Assembly: GCF_022829605.1 (NCBI RefSeq) | Contig: NZ_JAKSYD010000290.1 | Coordinates: 1 to 47,566, forward strand | DNA from: Methylobacterium sp. E-065 | GTDB taxonomy: Bacteria; Pseudomonadota; Alphaproteobacteria; Rhizobiales; Beijerinckiaceae | Length of the DNA: 47,566 bases | Direction: 5' to 3' | Shown here: piece after piece, positions 25,386-33,639 of the stretch | How the letters are laid out: every line of letters begins with the position of its first letter | How positions within the stretch are numbered: position 1 is the first letter of the stretch | The notes under the pieces: model-generated | Told to the model about the DNA's origin: nothing | Seen by the model: only the letters and a program-made list of their open reading frames with translations | Database searches by the model: none | Program-made: the position numbers and the translations under genes

Positions 25386-27089
25386 TCACGGAGCCCGTTG
25401 CGACTTCGGTTCCGGAACTCGAAAACCCTTCTTCCATCCGAAGATGGCTGCTGCGTCGGCTGCCGGCTGACCCGTACTCCTCGGGCAATTGGAGAGTTCG
25501 GCGATCTGAAGTGAAATCTCGGCAGCGTCCAGCAGGGGTAGGTTCGGCATCTCATAGGGCTCGATGAGCTCGATCTGCTTCTTGACGAATACCGGCCAGT
25601 GATTGCCGTAGGCTTTCGACGCACCATTCGGGGCATGCCCCATCGCAAGTTCGGCGAAGTCCAGCCTCATTCCGATGTCGCGGGTCAGGCTCGCGAAGCG
25701 ATGACGCCATGCGTGGTTCGGCTGCACGCGTGGGTCGCTGATGCCGATGCTCCGGATCCAAGCGGCAAGCCGCTCGCCCGCCTTGGCCGAGAGTTTGACC
25801 GGGTCCGGATCCTTCCGCGCCCGTGCCGGATCGTAGAACAACGGCTTCTGTCCGCATGCAAGCACGTATCCCAGGAAGCCTTGGGCGATGAGATGGGAGT
25901 GGATCGCCAAGTCGCGAAAGCTTCCACCCTTCTGCGTGCCCGCTTCCGGGGTGATCCTCATCATTACGAGATCGCGTCCCGTGCGATAGATGTCGCAAGG
26001 GCGCATCTGAGTGATCTCGCCGACCCGGGCTCCGCTGTAGGCGCAGAGCCAGGGGACCCAGCGCAGTGCGGCAGCCCGATCACGACTCATGCCCGTGGGA
26101 TCGATACGGCTGCAGTGGTCCAGAACGAAATAGGCTTCATCCCGTGTAAAGCCCTGCTCCCGCGTACGGGGCTTCTTGCGGTAGGCCACCCGGATCCGTT
26201 CGGCCGGGTTCGAACCGATGTGGCCGTCCACGGAGGCTTGGCCGAGAACTGCCTTCACCGAGGCCAGGTAGACATCCGATATCGTTCGTGGATCGAGCTC
26301 CGTCTCGAGGAGATGGGCCTTCCATGCAAGCACGTCCTTGCGGGTGATCCGGGCAAGGTCGTCGGTGCCAGCGAAGGCAACGAACTTCGTCAGTACCGGC
26401 AGCCAGCGTTTCTGCGTGGCATTTCCGGTGCCTCGCTGCTTCACATAGCTTCCCCATGCTTCGAGCATCGGCACTGCCGGATCCGCCGCCTCGAGAGCGG
26501 AGATGGGCGGAAAGCCGAATGCCGTCGTATCCCCGTAGTTTCCGCTCGCCGCCTTTTCGAGGTAGGAGGCCGCCTTCTCGAACGTATCGGTCGTCAGTCT
26601 CAGAAGCCTGAGGCGCGTCGCCGCGCTCGCGGCGAGCCCGCGATTCTCGAGAAAATCCCGGACCGCTTTCGCGCGCAGCAACCCTTCGAGCGTCTCCGCG
26701 GATGGAGACGGGCCTTCCGTCAGTGCCTTTCTTTCGCACTGAAGCCTGAGGAGCTCATCCCGCCAGGGCATCGGGTCTTCGACGTCGTCCTCGAACTCGG
26801 CGATCCGTCGCAGGCATAGTTCACCGGCGATCGCTCGGCATTGACGGACGTTGAGATCGACCTGCCCATGCCCCAGGCTCCGCCACCGCTTCAAGCATTC
26901 GCGTTCGGCGACGGCGTGTCTGATCCGGGCTTCATCCGGGTCCCGGGTTCCAAGACTGCGCTTCTCTTCGCGTCTGCCGACGATGGCGCGGAGGTGTTCG
27001 GGCACGCGCTTGCGGTACTGGAAGATTCCGGTCTTCGGATGTCTCGACGGCTTGGACAGTGCTGCGGCTCCGGCGACGGCAGGCACCAT
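25386..27089 (-). CDS. Tyrosine recombinase/phage-type integrase
   Basis: 567 residues from the ATG at 27089. The N-terminal part has FQYRKRVPEHLRAIVGRREEKRSLGTRD, the arm-type start (DUF6538-like) common in alphaproteobacterial integrases. A core-binding SAM-like domain lies at about 240-330. The catalytic set is R355 (SGARVGEI), H459 and R462 (HAWRHRF), H485 (MGHAPNGASKAYGN) and the nucleophile Y494. It would cut and rejoin DNA at an attachment site. An in-frame extension to 27455 looks non-coding. It lies just beside the SDR/LysR breakpoint and in an accessory region, which fits a genomic-island integrase, but I found no flanking att repeat or tRNA. Confidence 0.92.
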   Translation of the reverse strand: MVPAVAGAAALSKPSRHPKTGIFQYRKRVPEHLRAIVGRREEKRSLGTRDPDEARIRHAVAERECLKRWRSLGHGQVDLNVRQCRAIAGELCLRRIAEFEDDVEDPMPWRDELLRLQCERKALTEGPSPSAETLEGLLRAKAVRDFLENRGLAASAATRLRLLRLTTDTFEKAASYLEKAASGNYGDTTAFGFPPISALEAADPAVPMLEAWGSYVKQRGTGNATQKRWLPVLTKFVAFAGTDDLARITRKDVLAWKAHLLETELDPRTISDVYLASVKAVLGQASVDGHIGSNPAERIRVAYRKKPRTREQGFTRDEAYFVLDHCSRIDPTGMSRDRAAALRWVPWLCAYSGARVGEITQMRPCDIYRTGRDLVMMRITPEAGTQKGGSFRDLAIHSHLIAQGFLGYVLACGQKPLFYDPARARKDPDPVKLSAKAGERLAAWIRSIGISDPRVQPNHAWRHRFASLTRDIGMRLDFAELAMGHAPNGASKAYGNHWPVFVKKQIELIEPYEMPNLPLLDAAEISLQIAELSNCPRSTGQPAADAAAIFGWKKGFRVPEPKSQRAP

Positions 27090-27480
27090 GGAATGCAATC
27101 GACTCCTTTTGGAAGGATTGATATCACCGAAGTGGAGGTGCGGCTCCTTGCGTCCGAGGCACGGGGGTGGTACACAAATCGAAGCAGACTTGCGACAAAA
27201 TATTGGTTTCGTTGGCAATTTTGAAGCGGTGGGAAGAGTCCCCCCTCTCCGCCAGTCATCATAAGAAGCCGCCCTCGGCTTGGCGCGCCGAGCAGGAGGC
27301 TGACCTCCTTCAGCGGCCGGTTCGAACTCCACTCTGGGCACGTTCATCGACGTCGGCCGCCGATCGCCTCGCACCTGTTGGTCTGACGGTTCTGAAAGCG
27401 GACGTCTTTCCTCACCTGCAACCGCCCGTGAACCATCGGCGTGCCAGCAAGACAACCCACGCAGACATGCGCGCGGCGGC
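27090..27480. other. Intergenic region upstream of the integrase
   Basis: 391 bases holding the integrase promoter on the minus strand and the 3' side of the hybrid kinase gene. A piece of the dispersed repeat (GAAAGCGGACG) lies near 27393. The open frames here are not supported. Confidence 0.45.
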
Positions 27481-29967
27481 TCACGGTCGCTCCGCCTGCT
27501 CCCGGCTGCTCTCGATCATCGATCGGATCCGCGCCGCCATCGTCTCGATCGCGAAGGGCTTGGTCAGCACGGCCATGCCGGGCGCGAGACGCCCGTTTCC
27601 GAGGATGGCGTTCTCGGCATAGCCAGTGATGAACAGCACCTTGAGGTCGGGGCGCGCCACGCGTGCGGCGTCGGCCATCTGCCGTCCGTTCATGCCGCCC
27701 GGAAGCCCGACATCGGTTACCAGCAGGTCGATGCGGACATCCGATTGCAGAACCTTGAGGCCCGCCGCGCTATCGCCGGCCTCGATCGCCGTGTAGCCGA
27801 GGTCCTCCAGGATATCGCTGACGAGCATGCGCACGGTCGGCTCGTCATCGACGATCAGCACGGTCTCGCCCTGCTCGGAGCGTGGCAGGTCCGTGACGGG
27901 GAAAGCCGTCTCGTCGTCGGCGACTTCCCCGTAGTGGCGGGGCAGGTAGATGCACACCGTCGTACCCTGGCCGACCTCCGAGTAGATCCGCACCTGCCCG
28001 CCCGATTGCTGTGCGAAGCCGTAGATCATCGAGAGGCCGAGGCCGGTGCCCTCGCCGATGGGCTTGGTCGTGAAGAACGGCTCGAAGACGCGCGCGATGA
28101 CCTCGGGCGGCATGCCGGTGCCGGTGTCGCTTACGCACAGCGACAGGTACTGCCCTTCCGGAATGTCGTGTTGGCGGGCGGCCCGGTCATCGAGCCATTT
28201 GTTGGCGGTTTCGATGATGATCTTGCCGCCGTCGGGCATCGCATCGCGCGCGTTGATGCAGAGATTGAGCAGAGCATTCTCGAGCTGCGACGGATCGACG
28301 AGGGCCGGCCAGCCGCCGGAGATCCCGATGACCTCGACCTGAATCGCCGGCCCGACGGTGCGCTGGATCAACTCCTGCATGCCCGAGGCGAGCCGGGTCA
28401 CATGGGTCGGCTTGGGGTCGAGCGTCTGGCGACGCGAGAACGCGAGAAGGCGATGGGTGAGAGCGGCGGCGCGCTTGGCTGCACCCTGGGCCGCGGTCAT
28501 GTAGCGGTCGACATCCGTGAGGCGGCCCTGCTGCATGCGGGTCTGCATCAGTTCCAGCGAACCGGTGATGCCGGCCAACAGGTTGTTGAAGTCGTGCGCC
28601 AAACCCCCTGTCAGCTGGCCGACCGCCTCCATCTTCTGGGATTGGCGGAGCGCCTCCTCAGCCTGCCGTAGGGCTTCGGCCTGATCCTTCTCGGCGGTGA
28701 TGTGGCGCCCGCTCGCGTAGATGAGCTCCCCCTCCGGTGCGGCCACCCAGGAGATCCAGCGAAAGCCTCCATCCTTGTGGCGATAGCGGTTCTCGACGGT
28801 CGGCAGCGTCGTCTCCCGCGCGTGCTGCAGCGCGCGATCGGTCAGCGCCTCGTCCTCGGCCAGAACGAACGCGAACACCGCCTTGCCGAGCACGTCTTCG
28901 GCCGACCAGCCGAGGATCGTCGTGAAGGCCGGGTTGACGGCTTTGAAGATGCCCTGGCCGTCGATGATGACCTGGATGTCCTGCGTGTTGCGCCAGAGGT
29001 GGTCACGCTCCTGGGTGCGTTCCTGAACCTGGAGTTCCAGGGTCTCGTTCAGCGCGCGCAGATTCTCTTCCGCGGTTTTGCGCGCCGTGACGTCGTTGAA
29101 GAAGATCGCGATCTGTCGGTCTTCGGGGGCACCGACGCGGATCGCCTTCACGTCGAACCAGCGCCCGAACGCCTCGGCGTAGTTTTCGAAGTTCGCCGGT
29201 TCTCCGGTGCGCGCGACGTGACCGTAGGTCTCGAACCAGAAACGCTCCAGATCGGGCGCGAACTCGGTCACCCACTTGCCGCGGAGGTTGACCCCGGCCT
29301 GGCGTTCGAACGCCGGGTTGGCTTCGAGGAAGCGGTAGTCGACCGGGCGGTCCTCGGCGTCGAACCGGACCTCGACGATGGCGTAGGCCGTATCGACGGC
29401 CTGGAGGACTGCGCTGAAGCGTTCTTGGCTGACGTGCAGGCGTTCTGCGCTGGCTTCGCTCTTGGCCGCCAGAGCGCGGTTCTCACCCTTCAGTTTGGTC
29501 AGCTGCGCGAAGTCTGCGCTGACGTCGTACTGACTTGCAAAGAAGTAGGCGACCTCGCCCTTCGCGTCCTTGACCGGAGCCAGGAGCAGCTGGTTCCAGA
29601 AGGGCGTGCCGTCCTTGCGATAGTTGTAGATCGCGATCTCGATCGTCTCGAGGGCCGCAACCGCCGCGCGGATGCGGTCCACATCGGCCGCGTCGGTTCC
29701 CGGCCCCTGCAGAAAGCGGCAATTCCGTCCGATGATCTCCGTGCGGTCGAACCCGGTCAGCTGGCAGAATGCTTCGTTGACGAAGATGATCGGGTTGTCG
29801 TGCTGGCGCGGATCGGTGATCAGCATCGGCATGCGTGTGGCCCGCACGGCCGCGGCGAAGGGGTCGGTGACGTCGACGCCACCAGCGACCTCCGTGAGGA
29901 TACGGCTGGTGTCACGACGGACCGTCTCTGAGGTCGTCGGCGTCGAGGCTGGGCGGTCGCTCTGCAT
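27481..29967 (-). CDS. LOV-PAS-PAS hybrid histidine kinase/response regulator
   Basis: 828 residues, cytoplasmic, without membrane helices. A LOV domain spans about 38-150 with GRNCRFLQG, in which C83 is the flavin-adduct cysteine, so blue-light sensing is likely. Two further PAS domains follow (about 181-300 and 326-428). The HisKA box GGLAHDFNN has H458; the ATPase boxes are NLCINARDAM, DTGTGMPP and GTGLGLSMIYG. A C-terminal receiver has D752 (LLVTDVGLPGG) and K803. The family phosphorylates its own receiver and passes the phosphate on. The ATG at 29967 lacks a clear Shine-Dalgarno; a GTG eight codons earlier is possible. A longer frame to 31131 is a shadow of the KaiC gene. It is divergent from the KaiC-like/HWE kinase operon. 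Confidence 0.92.
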   Translation of the reverse strand: MQSDRPASTPTTSETVRRDTSRILTEVAGGVDVTDPFAAAVRATRMPMLITDPRQHDNPIIFVNEAFCQLTGFDRTEIIGRNCRFLQGPGTDAADVDRIRAAVAALETIEIAIYNYRKDGTPFWNQLLLAPVKDAKGEVAYFFASQYDVSADFAQLTKLKGENRALAAKSEASAERLHVSQERFSAVLQAVDTAYAIVEVRFDAEDRPVDYRFLEANPAFERQAGVNLRGKWVTEFAPDLERFWFETYGHVARTGEPANFENYAEAFGRWFDVKAIRVGAPEDRQIAIFFNDVTARKTAEENLRALNETLELQVQERTQERDHLWRNTQDIQVIIDGQGIFKAVNPAFTTILGWSAEDVLGKAVFAFVLAEDEALTDRALQHARETTLPTVENRYRHKDGGFRWISWVAAPEGELIYASGRHITAEKDQAEALRQAEEALRQSQKMEAVGQLTGGLAHDFNNLLAGITGSLELMQTRMQQGRLTDVDRYMTAAQGAAKRAAALTHRLLAFSRRQTLDPKPTHVTRLASGMQELIQRTVGPAIQVEVIGISGGWPALVDPSQLENALLNLCINARDAMPDGGKIIIETANKWLDDRAARQHDIPEGQYLSLCVSDTGTGMPPEVIARVFEPFFTTKPIGEGTGLGLSMIYGFAQQSGGQVRIYSEVGQGTTVCIYLPRHYGEVADDETAFPVTDLPRSEQGETVLIVDDEPTVRMLVSDILEDLGYTAIEAGDSAAGLKVLQSDVRIDLLVTDVGLPGGMNGRQMADAARVARPDLKVLFITGYAENAILGNGRLAPGMAVLTKPFAIETMAARIRSMIESSREQAERP

Positions 29968-30135
29968 GATGCGGCTGGCTGTATCAGACACGGCCAAAGG
30001 CTGAACATCTCTGCCGGCCGACGGTTCATCGCCGAGCGATGGCCCCGGGCCGGCCTGGAAGCGTTTCGTGCCCACCGCGAATTCGTGTAGGAGCGGACGC
30101 CGTCGACCGACGACGGCGCACAGTCTGGAGCGCCA
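29968..30135. promoter_or_regulatory. Divergent control region between LOV kinase and KaiC-like genes
   Basis: The 168-base gap between two signalling genes transcribed apart must hold both promoters. I could not assign boxes or a palindrome with confidence. Confidence 0.45.
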
Positions 30136-31626
30136 GTGCCCGAACACGATGCAGCGGCGGTTTCCACCGGATTGGTCGGTCTCGACCATATCCTGGATGG
30201 CGGCTACGCGTCGCACCGCTCGCATCTCATCGAGGGGCGGCCTGGATCCGGCAAGACGACGCTGGCGATGCAGTTCCTGCTCGATGGCGCGCGGCGCGGT
30301 GAGCGGTGCCTGTACATCACGCTCTCGGAGAGCCGGCGCGAGCTTACGAACGTCGCGGAGCGCCATGGTTGGTCGCTCGACGGCATCACGATCTGTGAAC
30401 TCGTCGCACCGGAACTCAGCCTCGATCCGAGCCAGCAGCAGACTCTCGTCCATACGTCCGATCTCGAACTCGGCGAGACCGTCCGGATGGCGATCGCGGA
30501 GATCGAACGCGAAAAGCCGCAGCGCCTCGTGTTCGACAGCCTGTCCGAGATCCGGCTGCTCTCGCAGGGCTCGCTGCGCTACCGCCGGCAGGTCTACGCG
30601 CTGCGCAGCTTCCTGCTCATCCAGAACATCACCGCGCTGCTCCTCGACGATCTCACCGCCGAGGCGGACGATCTGAATTTGCATTCTCTGAGCCATGCCG
30701 TGATCCGGCTCGAACAGCTCGCGCCGCTCTATGGCGGCGAGCGGCGGCGGCTGCGCGTGATCAAGATGCGCGGCACGCCGTTCCGTGGCGGGTACCATGA
30801 TTACGTCATTCGGCGTGGCGGTTTGACGGTGTTCCCGCGGCTGGTAGCGGCCGAGCATTGCGCGACGTTTTCGGATGACCGCTGCAGCACGGGCAACGCC
30901 GAGCTCGACCAGCTGCTCGGGGGCGGCATCGATCGCGGGACCAGCACGATGCTGATCGGCCCGTCCGGCGTCGGCAAGTCGACGGTGGCCCTCACGAGCG
31001 TCACCGCGGCGATCGCCCGTGGCGAGAAGGTGCTGATGCTCAGCTTCGACGAGACGACGGGCGTGCTTCGGCGGCGGGCCGGTGGCCTGTCGATGCCGAT
31101 CGATGACGCGATCGCGTCCGGCGCCCTTCACGTCGAGCAGATCGATCCGGCGGAAGTGTCACCGGGCGAACTCTCCGACATGGTTCAGAACGCGGTCGAG
31201 CACCGCGGCGTCACCATGGTGGTGATCGACTCCCTCACCGGCTATCACAACGCCATGCCGGAGGAGAATTACCTGCTCCTGCAGATGCACGAGTTGCTGA
31301 CCTACCTGAACCAGCAAGGCGTGCTGACGCTCTTGATCCTGGCTCAGCACGGTATGATCGGTACGATGAGCGCGAGCGTCGATCTCACCTATCTCAGCGA
31401 CACCGTCCTGCTGTTCCGTGCGTTCGAGGCCGAAGGGCGTCTGCGCCGCGCCATCTCGGTGGTGAAAAAGCGCACCGGTAGCCATGAGGACACGATCCGC
31501 GAGTTCCGGATCGACTCCCGGGGGATCTGCGTTGGCGAGCCTCTGAGCCTGTTCCGAGGGGTCATGACCGGCGTCCCGACATACGAAAGTGAGCGGTCTT
31601 CGCTGTTGCAGACGCGCGACGCCTGA
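30136..31626 (+). CDS. KaiC-like double-domain RecA-type ATPase
   Basis: 496 residues with two KaiC/RadA-type domains. Walker A motifs are GRPGSGKTT (34-42) and GPSGVGKST (275-283); Walker B strands are RLVFDSL (130-136) and MVVIDSL (361-367). The acidic pair that follows strand 3 in cyanobacterial KaiC is reduced to SE (ITLSESRREL) and DE (SFDETTGV). At the spot aligned with S431/T432 of Synechococcus KaiC it has T418-Y419 (VDLTYLSDT), by eye. KaiA and KaiB genes are not in the window, so a true oscillator is not shown; such proteins may be timers or stress regulators. It starts at a GTG with GGAG, and its stop overlaps the next ATG by one base, coupling it to the HWE kinase. Confidence 0.93.
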   Translation: MPEHDAAAVSTGLVGLDHILDGGYASHRSHLIEGRPGSGKTTLAMQFLLDGARRGERCLYITLSESRRELTNVAERHGWSLDGITICELVAPELSLDPSQQQTLVHTSDLELGETVRMAIAEIEREKPQRLVFDSLSEIRLLSQGSLRYRRQVYALRSFLLIQNITALLLDDLTAEADDLNLHSLSHAVIRLEQLAPLYGGERRRLRVIKMRGTPFRGGYHDYVIRRGGLTVFPRLVAAEHCATFSDDRCSTGNAELDQLLGGGIDRGTSTMLIGPSGVGKSTVALTSVTAAIARGEKVLMLSFDETTGVLRRRAGGLSMPIDDAIASGALHVEQIDPAEVSPGELSDMVQNAVEHRGVTMVVIDSLTGYHNAMPEENYLLLQMHELLTYLNQQGVLTLLILAQHGMIGTMSASVDLTYLSDTVLLFRAFEAEGRLRRAISVVKKRTGSHEDTIREFRIDSRGICVGEPLSLFRGVMTGVPTYESERSSLLQTRDA

Positions 31627-32666
31627 TGACCGACGCCGAACCGCCGGTCCTCGTCTTCGCTCCGACGGGGCGCGACGCGCGTGTGGCGGCGACCATCCTG
31701 GGTGAGGAGCGGATCGCGTCGCGCATCTGCGCCGACCTCGCGGAGGTGATGGACGGGCTCGATACGGCGGCCTGCGCCGTCATCACCGAGGAAGCGTTGC
31801 TGTCCTCCAATCGTCAGATCTTGGCCGCGTGGATCGCTGCCCAGCCGCCGTGGTCGGACTTTCCGTTCATCCTGCTGACCCAGCGGGGCGCTGAACCCAA
31901 AGTCCAGCTCACGGACCTCCTGGGCAATGTCAGCGTGCTGGAGCGGCCGTTCCATCCGGCGACATTGGTGATGGCGGCGCGCTCCGCCTATCGCGCGCGG
32001 CGTCGGCAACTCGAGGCGCGTGCCTACCTGGAGGAGCGCGAGCGGACGGCGGAACGGCAGACGCTCCTGATCCGTGAACTGCATCACCGCGTGAAGAACA
32101 CGCTTGCGACGGTCCAGGCCCTGCTGGGAGCCTCGTCCCGCTCGGCGACCAGCGTCGAGGCGTTCTACACCGCGTTCTCGGCGCGGGTGATCTCGCTCGC
32201 GAAGACGCACAATCTGCTGACCGAGGATTATTGGCAGCAGGCCCCGCTGCGCGACATGCTGATGAACGAGCTGGGTCCCTACAACGACAGTGAGGGATCC
32301 CGCATCGTCTTGGATGGCCCGCGGGTCGATCTGATCGGCGATCTCGCGGTCCCGACCGGGATGGCGATCCACGAGTTGACCACGAATGCGGCCAAGCACG
32401 GGGCGCTGTCCGTTCCCGAGGGGCGGATCCGGATCACGTGGTCGGTCGAGGCGGAGGCCGATCGCCAGGTCCTGTGCCTCGACTGGACGGAAACCGGCGG
32501 CCCGTTGACGAAGCCGCCGACCCGGAAGGGGTTCGGGTCGACCCTGCTTCAGCGCGTGCTGAAGGTGCAGTGCGAAGCCGATCTGGCCTTCGATTATCAG
32601 CCCACCGGTCTGCGCTTCACCATGCGCGCGCCGCTGCCGGAAAATCGGGTCGTCCCTGCCTACTGA
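31626..32666 (+). CDS. HWE/HisKA_2-type histidine kinase with degenerate receiver-like N-terminus
   Basis: 346 residues. The N-terminal 120 residues look like a receiver fold (PVLVFAPTGRDARVAATIL, then VLERPFHPATLVMAARSA with the late K replaced by R), but the phosphoacceptor position reads AVITEEAL with no aspartate, so it is probably a pseudo-receiver. A coiled-coil-like linker (RRRQLEARAYLEERERTAERQ) leads to the dimerisation helix LIRELHHRVKNTLATVQALL, with H154 the likely phospho-site. The ATPase part has AIHELTTNAAKHGAL and TRKGFGSTLL, both HWE/HisKA_2 hallmarks. There is no membrane segment. Being overlapped with the KaiC-like gene, its activity may be set by KaiC. The partner regulator is not in the operon; the LOV kinase receiver next door is a candidate. 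Confidence 0.92.
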   Translation: MTDAEPPVLVFAPTGRDARVAATILGEERIASRICADLAEVMDGLDTAACAVITEEALLSSNRQILAAWIAAQPPWSDFPFILLTQRGAEPKVQLTDLLGNVSVLERPFHPATLVMAARSAYRARRRQLEARAYLEERERTAERQTLLIRELHHRVKNTLATVQALLGASSRSATSVEAFYTAFSARVISLAKTHNLLTEDYWQQAPLRDMLMNELGPYNDSEGSRIVLDGPRVDLIGDLAVPTGMAIHELTTNAAKHGALSVPEGRIRITWSVEAEADRQVLCLDWTETGGPLTKPPTRKGFGSTLLQRVLKVQCEADLAFDYQPTGLRFTMRAPLPENRVVPAY

Positions 32667-33255
32667 TGCGTTGCCGGGACGGCCCGGACCCGCTGGCATG
32701 CGCGCATGAAAATGCCCGCACCGGCGAACCGGGCGGGCGAAGGTGGACCCGCGCTTCGGGGGATTACGGATCGATCATTGCTTTTACCGTGATCACGCGT
32801 GTTCAACAGGTGGGCAAACAGTCCGCCGCTGTCGCAGGTCTGGCCGCAGGATAATACTGGTATCGGCGGGCCGTTCGCCGCGTATTGGATTCTGGACGGC
32901 GCTTCGTGGGGGCCTCAGCGGCAGCTCTGCGGTCCGTGTCGAAGCGGCATGGCCTGGATCGATCTGCCCATGCCCGCCATCGGCACTGCTGACCGATCCT
33001 GTCCGCCCTCCAGGTCGCAAAGCGCGCGTTGTTCAAAGTCGAGGCGTGCAGTCGGTCAGGTCGTGGGTCTGTCCTTGGGGATGCCGGCATCGCCCCTGTG
33101 CTTCAACGCACGCACCTTTTTGTGAAGAAACGCTTTCCTGGGCATGGCTGTTTCATGCCGGTTCCTGGCGAGGCTCGGGAATCCGACCATGCCAAGTCGG
33201 GATCGTCTTGGATCGAGGCCGGCTTCGAAGACCTCGCGTTCGAAAGGAGGCAACA
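32667..33255. other. Intergenic region after the HWE kinase gene
   Basis: 589 bases without a convincing gene. It contains the terminator-like hairpin at 32714 and should hold the promoter of the GCG-CRPN gene near its right end. The open frames present are short and biased. Confidence 0.5.
32714..32738 (+). terminator. Hairpin after the KaiC-HWE operon
   Basis: GCCCGC, one bulged A, CCGG, loop CGAA, CCGG, GCGGGC: ten base pairs, starting 48 bases after the kinase stop. There is no U-tract, so the terminator call is moderate. Confidence 0.5.
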
Positions 33256-33561
33256 ATGCGAATGAAACTTGCAGGCGCGGCACTCCTCGCGCTCGGCACC
33301 CTCACCGCATCCGTGGGGACGGCTGAGGCCGCACAGGGCTGCGGTCCCGGGTTCCACCGGGGCTATTATGGCTGGTGCAAGCCCAACTGGCGACCCTACG
33401 CCTACCGCCCGGTCTATTACGCCCGGCCGGTGGTCTATGGCTGGCACCGCCCCTGGGGCTACCGGCGTCACTGGGGTTGGCGCCACGCCGGCTGGCATCG
33501 CCCCTGGGGCTGGCACCATCATGGCGGTTGGCACCGGGCCGCTTGGCACTACGGGTGGTGA
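33256..33561 (+). CDS. GCG-CRPN type small secreted Trp/His/Tyr-rich protein
   Basis: 101 residues. Residues 1-25 form a signal peptide ending in AEA. The mature protein starts AQGCGPGFHRGYYGWCKPN, which matches the GCG...CRPN prefix seen in a family of small exported proteins of Rhizobiales, here with CKPN. The remainder is a low-complexity run of Trp, His, Arg, Tyr and Gly (repeated HRPWG, GWRHAGWHRPWG). The function of the family is unknown to me; a role on the cell surface or in metal binding is conceivable from the histidines. A strong AAAGGAGG precedes the ATG. It is monocistronic, followed at once by a strong hairpin. Confidence 0.85.
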   Translation: MRMKLAGAALLALGTLTASVGTAEAAQGCGPGFHRGYYGWCKPNWRPYAYRPVYYARPVVYGWHRPWGYRRHWGWRHAGWHRPWGWHHHGGWHRAAWHYGW

Positions 33562-33567
33562 GCGCGT

Positions 33568-33591
33568 GGGCCGGCGCTCCGGCGCCGGCCC
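33568..33591. terminator. Bidirectional terminator hairpin
   Basis: Perfect 10-bp arms GGGCCGGCGC and GCGCCGGCCC with loop TCCG. It lies between the converging GCG-CRPN gene and lysR gene, seven bases after the former's stop. Confidence 0.65.
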
Positions 33592-33639
33592 GGGTCGCCG
33601 GCCCGTCGCGCTCGAAGCGCGGCCGCAGCGGAGCGCGCG

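Noticed and set aside
25142..25648. 168-residue minus-strand frame as a complete LysR gene
   Set aside because: Only about 18-30 residues are LysR-like; the rest is reversed integrase 3' region and reversed SDR sequence.
27310..27340. Possible tRNA T-arm (GGTTCGAACTCC)
   Set aside because: No matching acceptor, D-arm or anticodon arm could be found around it.
27090..27455. Longer integrase start at 27455
   Set aside because: The added 122 residues are compositionally odd and unlike integrase N-termini; the DUF6538-like start follows the ATG at 27089.
30136..31626. A full circadian clock
   Set aside because: No KaiA or KaiB is present in the window and the phosphosite pair differs; only a KaiC-like ATPase can be claimed.
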